Positions 63,701 through 64,000 of a stretch of 64,000 bases of DNA are shown in pieces. Both the position numbers and the translations under genes were made by a program. The notes beneath the pieces were generated by a model, which searched no databases, was not told the origin of the DNA, and saw nothing but the letters and a program-made list of their open reading frames with translations. The stretch's first letter is position 1. Each line of letters opens with the position of its first letter. This stretch comes from Aquimarina sp. Aq78 (GTDB lineage Bacteria > Bacteroidota > Bacteroidia > Flavobacteriales > Flavobacteriaceae), in assembly GCF_900299525.1 (NCBI RefSeq), contig NZ_OMKA01000002.1:62001-126000 (forward strand). The letters are read 5' to 3'.

Positions 63701-63976
63701 ATTTCATTAGTAGACGAGAACAGTGTTGTAGAGAAAAAACTGGAAATTCATCCAAACCCGATAGAATCTGGTGTATTACACATCAAATATCCTAATTATA
63801 CTAAGGCCAATAGGTCTGAAGCTATCATTAGAGATATGTTCGGAAGGGTGGTTGATAAAGTATACTTTAAATCAGAAACAACAACCTATGCTATTGATAA
63901 ATTAAATGCAGGAGTATATTTTATTGTTATTAAAACAAGAGAAGGAGAGGAAAGTAAGAAGTTTATTAAAAGATAG
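57740..63976 (+). CDS. Giant T9SS cargo: subtilisin-like domain, FN3/MAM repeats and calcineurin-like phosphoesterase
   Basis: 2078-aa secreted protein; signal peptide 1-22 (ends VNAQ). S8 peptidase-like domain about 75-390: His153 (SHGTHTGG) and Ser320 (GTSMSTP) are present, but the catalytic Asp position is Glu126 (GVWESG). A P-domain-like sandwich (about 395-510), one FN3 (522-615) and three 266-residue FN3+MAM units (616-1413) follow, then FN3 (1414-1505) and a glycine-rich InlB-type repeat (about 1510-1575). A purple-acid-phosphatase-like module comes next (about 1580-1960: GGDSR Asp1690, FGGDM, RGNHES His1755, AQYHRA, SDSHVV). The T9SS type-A sorting domain is 2000-2078. It is probably surface-bound or released. 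Confidence 0.92.
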   Translation: MKSRKSIFLLIPFLLFSIFVNAQNQNDRENIKKQTDLQALQKIINKSNTINNANKAKVASQKVALTKTTIDGRLGVFYSFNEKGEPIYAYDDNVDAAASGRTNKIWTGGSSGLNLSGAGIEIGVWESGYARPTHQEFGGRASNGGDGGSVTSHGTHTGGTLIASGTDPAARGMASGATIKNYTASGMVTEAASFAAAGGILANNSNTPSGSAGVYDATARDMDEVTHNAPFYLHCKSAGNSGNNYGVVKTNQLAKNLLVVGNCNDILNYTGPSSVSMSSSSSYGPSDDWRIKPDITNNGTTVYSSDNASDTDYGSKSGTSMSTPATAGTIALLQEHYKNINGVYMRAATAKGLIIDTADEMGANDGPDFASGWGLVNAERAAQVISNNGNTSIMDELTLNNGSTYTRTIISDGSTPLALTIVWNDPAGAIGSGNTPVLVNDLDVRVTGNNNTYSPWVMVPNGSFNNYSDAAQKGDNFRDNVEKIDAVLAAGTYTVTVTHKGTLTNGSQDFSLIANGVVVSTDTQAPSVPANLTASNTTTNSTDLSWTASTDNVGVIEYEIFQGAASIGTSVTTSFSVNGLTANTGYSFTVKAKDAAGNASGSSNVVNVTTLTPIPDTQAPSTPSGLTSANITQTTADLSWTASTDNVGVSEYEIFQAGSSIGTSTTTGFSVTGLTASTAYSFTVKAKDAAGNVSGNSNVANITTTATPGCAGINSFPYSESFESDFGVWTNTTGDDIDWTRDSGGTPSSGTGPASGQDGSFYLYTEASTNVTPAGSPNKVALLNSPCIDLTGIPNGSLEFGYHMQGTAMGNMEVLASTDDGVTYTSIWSKNGSQGDVWNQATVALTSYAGSVIKLQFKATTGSGWSSDIAIDNVKIISTTPDTQAPSAPASLAASNIGATTADLSWTASTDNVGVSEYEIFQAGSSIGTSTTTGFSVTGLTASTAYSFTVKAKDAAGNVSGNSNVANITTTATPGCAGINSFPYSESFESDFGVWTNATGDDIDWTRDSGGTPSSGTGPASGQDGSFYLYTEASTNVTPAGSPNKVALLNSPCIDLTGIPNGSLEFGYHMQGTAMGNMEVLASTDDGVTYTSIWSKNGSQGDVWNQATVALTSYAGSVIKLQFKATTGSGWSSDIAIDNVKIISTTPDTQAPSAPASLAASNIGATTADLSWTASTDNVGVTEYEIFQGGSSIGTSTTTSFNVTGLTASTAYSFTIKAKDAAGNVSGNSNVANVTTTATPGCAGINSFPYSESFESGLGVWINATGDDIDWTRDSGGTPSSGTGPASGQDGSFYLYTEASTNVTPAGSPNKVALLNSPCIDLTGVPNGSLEFGYHMQGTAMGTMEVLASTDDGVTYTSIWSKNGSQGDVWNQATVALTSYAGSVIKLQFKATTGSGWSSDIAIDNVKIISIIPDTQAPTVPANLTAANIANTSLDLSWDASTDNIGVTGYDVYQDGASIGSSTSTTYSVSGLTANTSYSFAVRAKDAAGNVSANSTAVNATTTNVVQYTLTTNTTGQGTVSGGGTYNSGTSVTVTATAASGWDFSGWSGALSGNTNPGSVTMSSDKTVTATFTETPVISTSTEKYRLTWRGNTSTTIVVGWNQVTGTNPVVHYGTTDFGSNAASYPFSKTVDRTVSSKGMNNNYARLTGLQADTAYYFVIKDSEGVSKRFWFKTAPSDPNTRLSIIAGGDSRNNRTPRQNANRLVAKIRPHAVLFGGDMTSSSSSSQWKNWFDDWQLTIGADGRMIPVVAARGNHESSNDIRDLFDIPTAAGGEYYALSFGGNLIRTYTLNTEVTPAGTQGTWLANDLASNSASHTWAVAQYHRATRPHEPGKSEQNDQYEAWSKPFYTHAVQLVMESDSHVVKRTWPIKPSTGSGSDEGFVRVDTDPKRAVYVGEGCWGAPLRNASDTKNWTRAAASFNQFKWLWIDKNKIELRTIKVDNASSVGQVSDNNLFVLPTNIDVWNPTGGSLVTIDNPHTIAAVAQRNDISLVDENSVVEKKLEIHPNPIESGVLHIKYPNYTKANRSEAIIRDMFGRVVDKVYFKSETTTYAIDKLNAGVYFIVIKTREGEESKKFIKR
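59585..61978 (+). repeat. Three tandem 798-bp repeats inside the giant gene
   Basis: Units at 59585-60382, 60383-61180 and 61181-61978, each encoding one FN3 plus one MAM-like domain (266 aa). Units 1 and 2 are almost identical in DNA for most of their length, with only isolated differences noted by eye (e.g. T/C at 59682 against 60480). Unit 3 has diverged further. This suggests a recent duplication or ongoing gene conversion. Confidence 0.9.
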
Positions 63977-64000
63977 AACATCTTTATTACTAGTAGTAAA

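Overview
The window is AT-rich chromosomal DNA from a member of the Bacteroidota, most likely a marine Flavobacteriaceae species (an Aquimarina-like genus would fit, but I cannot fix the genus). The evidence is SusC/SusD pairs with an ECF sigma/FecR switch, secreted proteins ending in type IX secretion (T9SS) sorting domains, STN-type TonB receptors, GSCFA and choice-of-anchor proteins, Bacteroidetes-style promoters (TTTG ... TAnnTTTG), and almost no Shine-Dalgarno sequences.

Layout. 1-9.7 kb: housekeeping and envelope genes (a secreted choice-of-anchor I lipoprotein, der, a compact minus-strand operon M23 peptidase-CapA-MerR, alaS, a GSCFA protein). 9.7-15.3 kb: a lipoprotein of unknown function, an aromatic amino acid hydroxylase with a long C-terminal extension, a secreted lysyl-endopeptidase-like protease and a META-domain protein. 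15.5-29.1 kb: a TetR regulator followed by a phenylacetate catabolic cluster, paaE-A-B-C-D, a VOC protein, paaG, paaH, paaI, the 3-oxoadipyl-CoA thiolase, paaZ, a second crotonase and paaY. This turns phenylacetyl-CoA into acetyl-CoA and succinyl-CoA precursors; paaK is not in the window. 29.2-33.9 kb: a branched-chain-type 2-oxoacid dehydrogenase (E2, fused E1) around an ilvE-type aminotransferase. It carries a degenerate copy of the palindrome that covers the paaE promoter, so the same TetR protein may control both. 34-36.1 kb: a minus-strand group with a previously uncalled six-cysteine GG-leader-type peptide, a GH25 lysozyme lipoprotein and a membrane protein of unknown function. 36.3-50.9 kb: a polysaccharide-utilisation-like locus (GH3 glycosidase, ECF sigma factor, FecR anti-sigma, SusC, SusD, FG-GAP/ASPIC lipoprotein, sodium:solute symporter). 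51-53.5 kb: two possible small ORFs, a BASS-family transporter and gene-poor DNA rich in hairpins. 53.5-64 kb: a secreted beta-propeller/amidohydrolase and a 2078-residue T9SS cargo protein joining a subtilisin-like domain to a calcineurin-like phosphoesterase through FN3/MAM repeats.

The most unusual material lies between genes. The paa operon is interrupted by dispersed elements. One is a four-helix-bundle (S23/IVP-type) gene whose flanks are long complementary GATATTCGA-like repeats, and gene-less versions of the same stem lie between other paa genes. Another is a GIY-YIG nuclease gene broken by one in-frame amber codon and bracketed by TTCCCG...CGGGAA hairpins. Other notable features are the cysteine-rich peptide gene, a structured RNA-like element before ilvE, near-perfect operator-like palindromes before susC and the BASS transporter, a PaaZ with an extra DinB/DUF1569-like domain, and the protease-phosphoesterase chimera with three 798-bp tandem repeats and a Glu at the catalytic Asp position.
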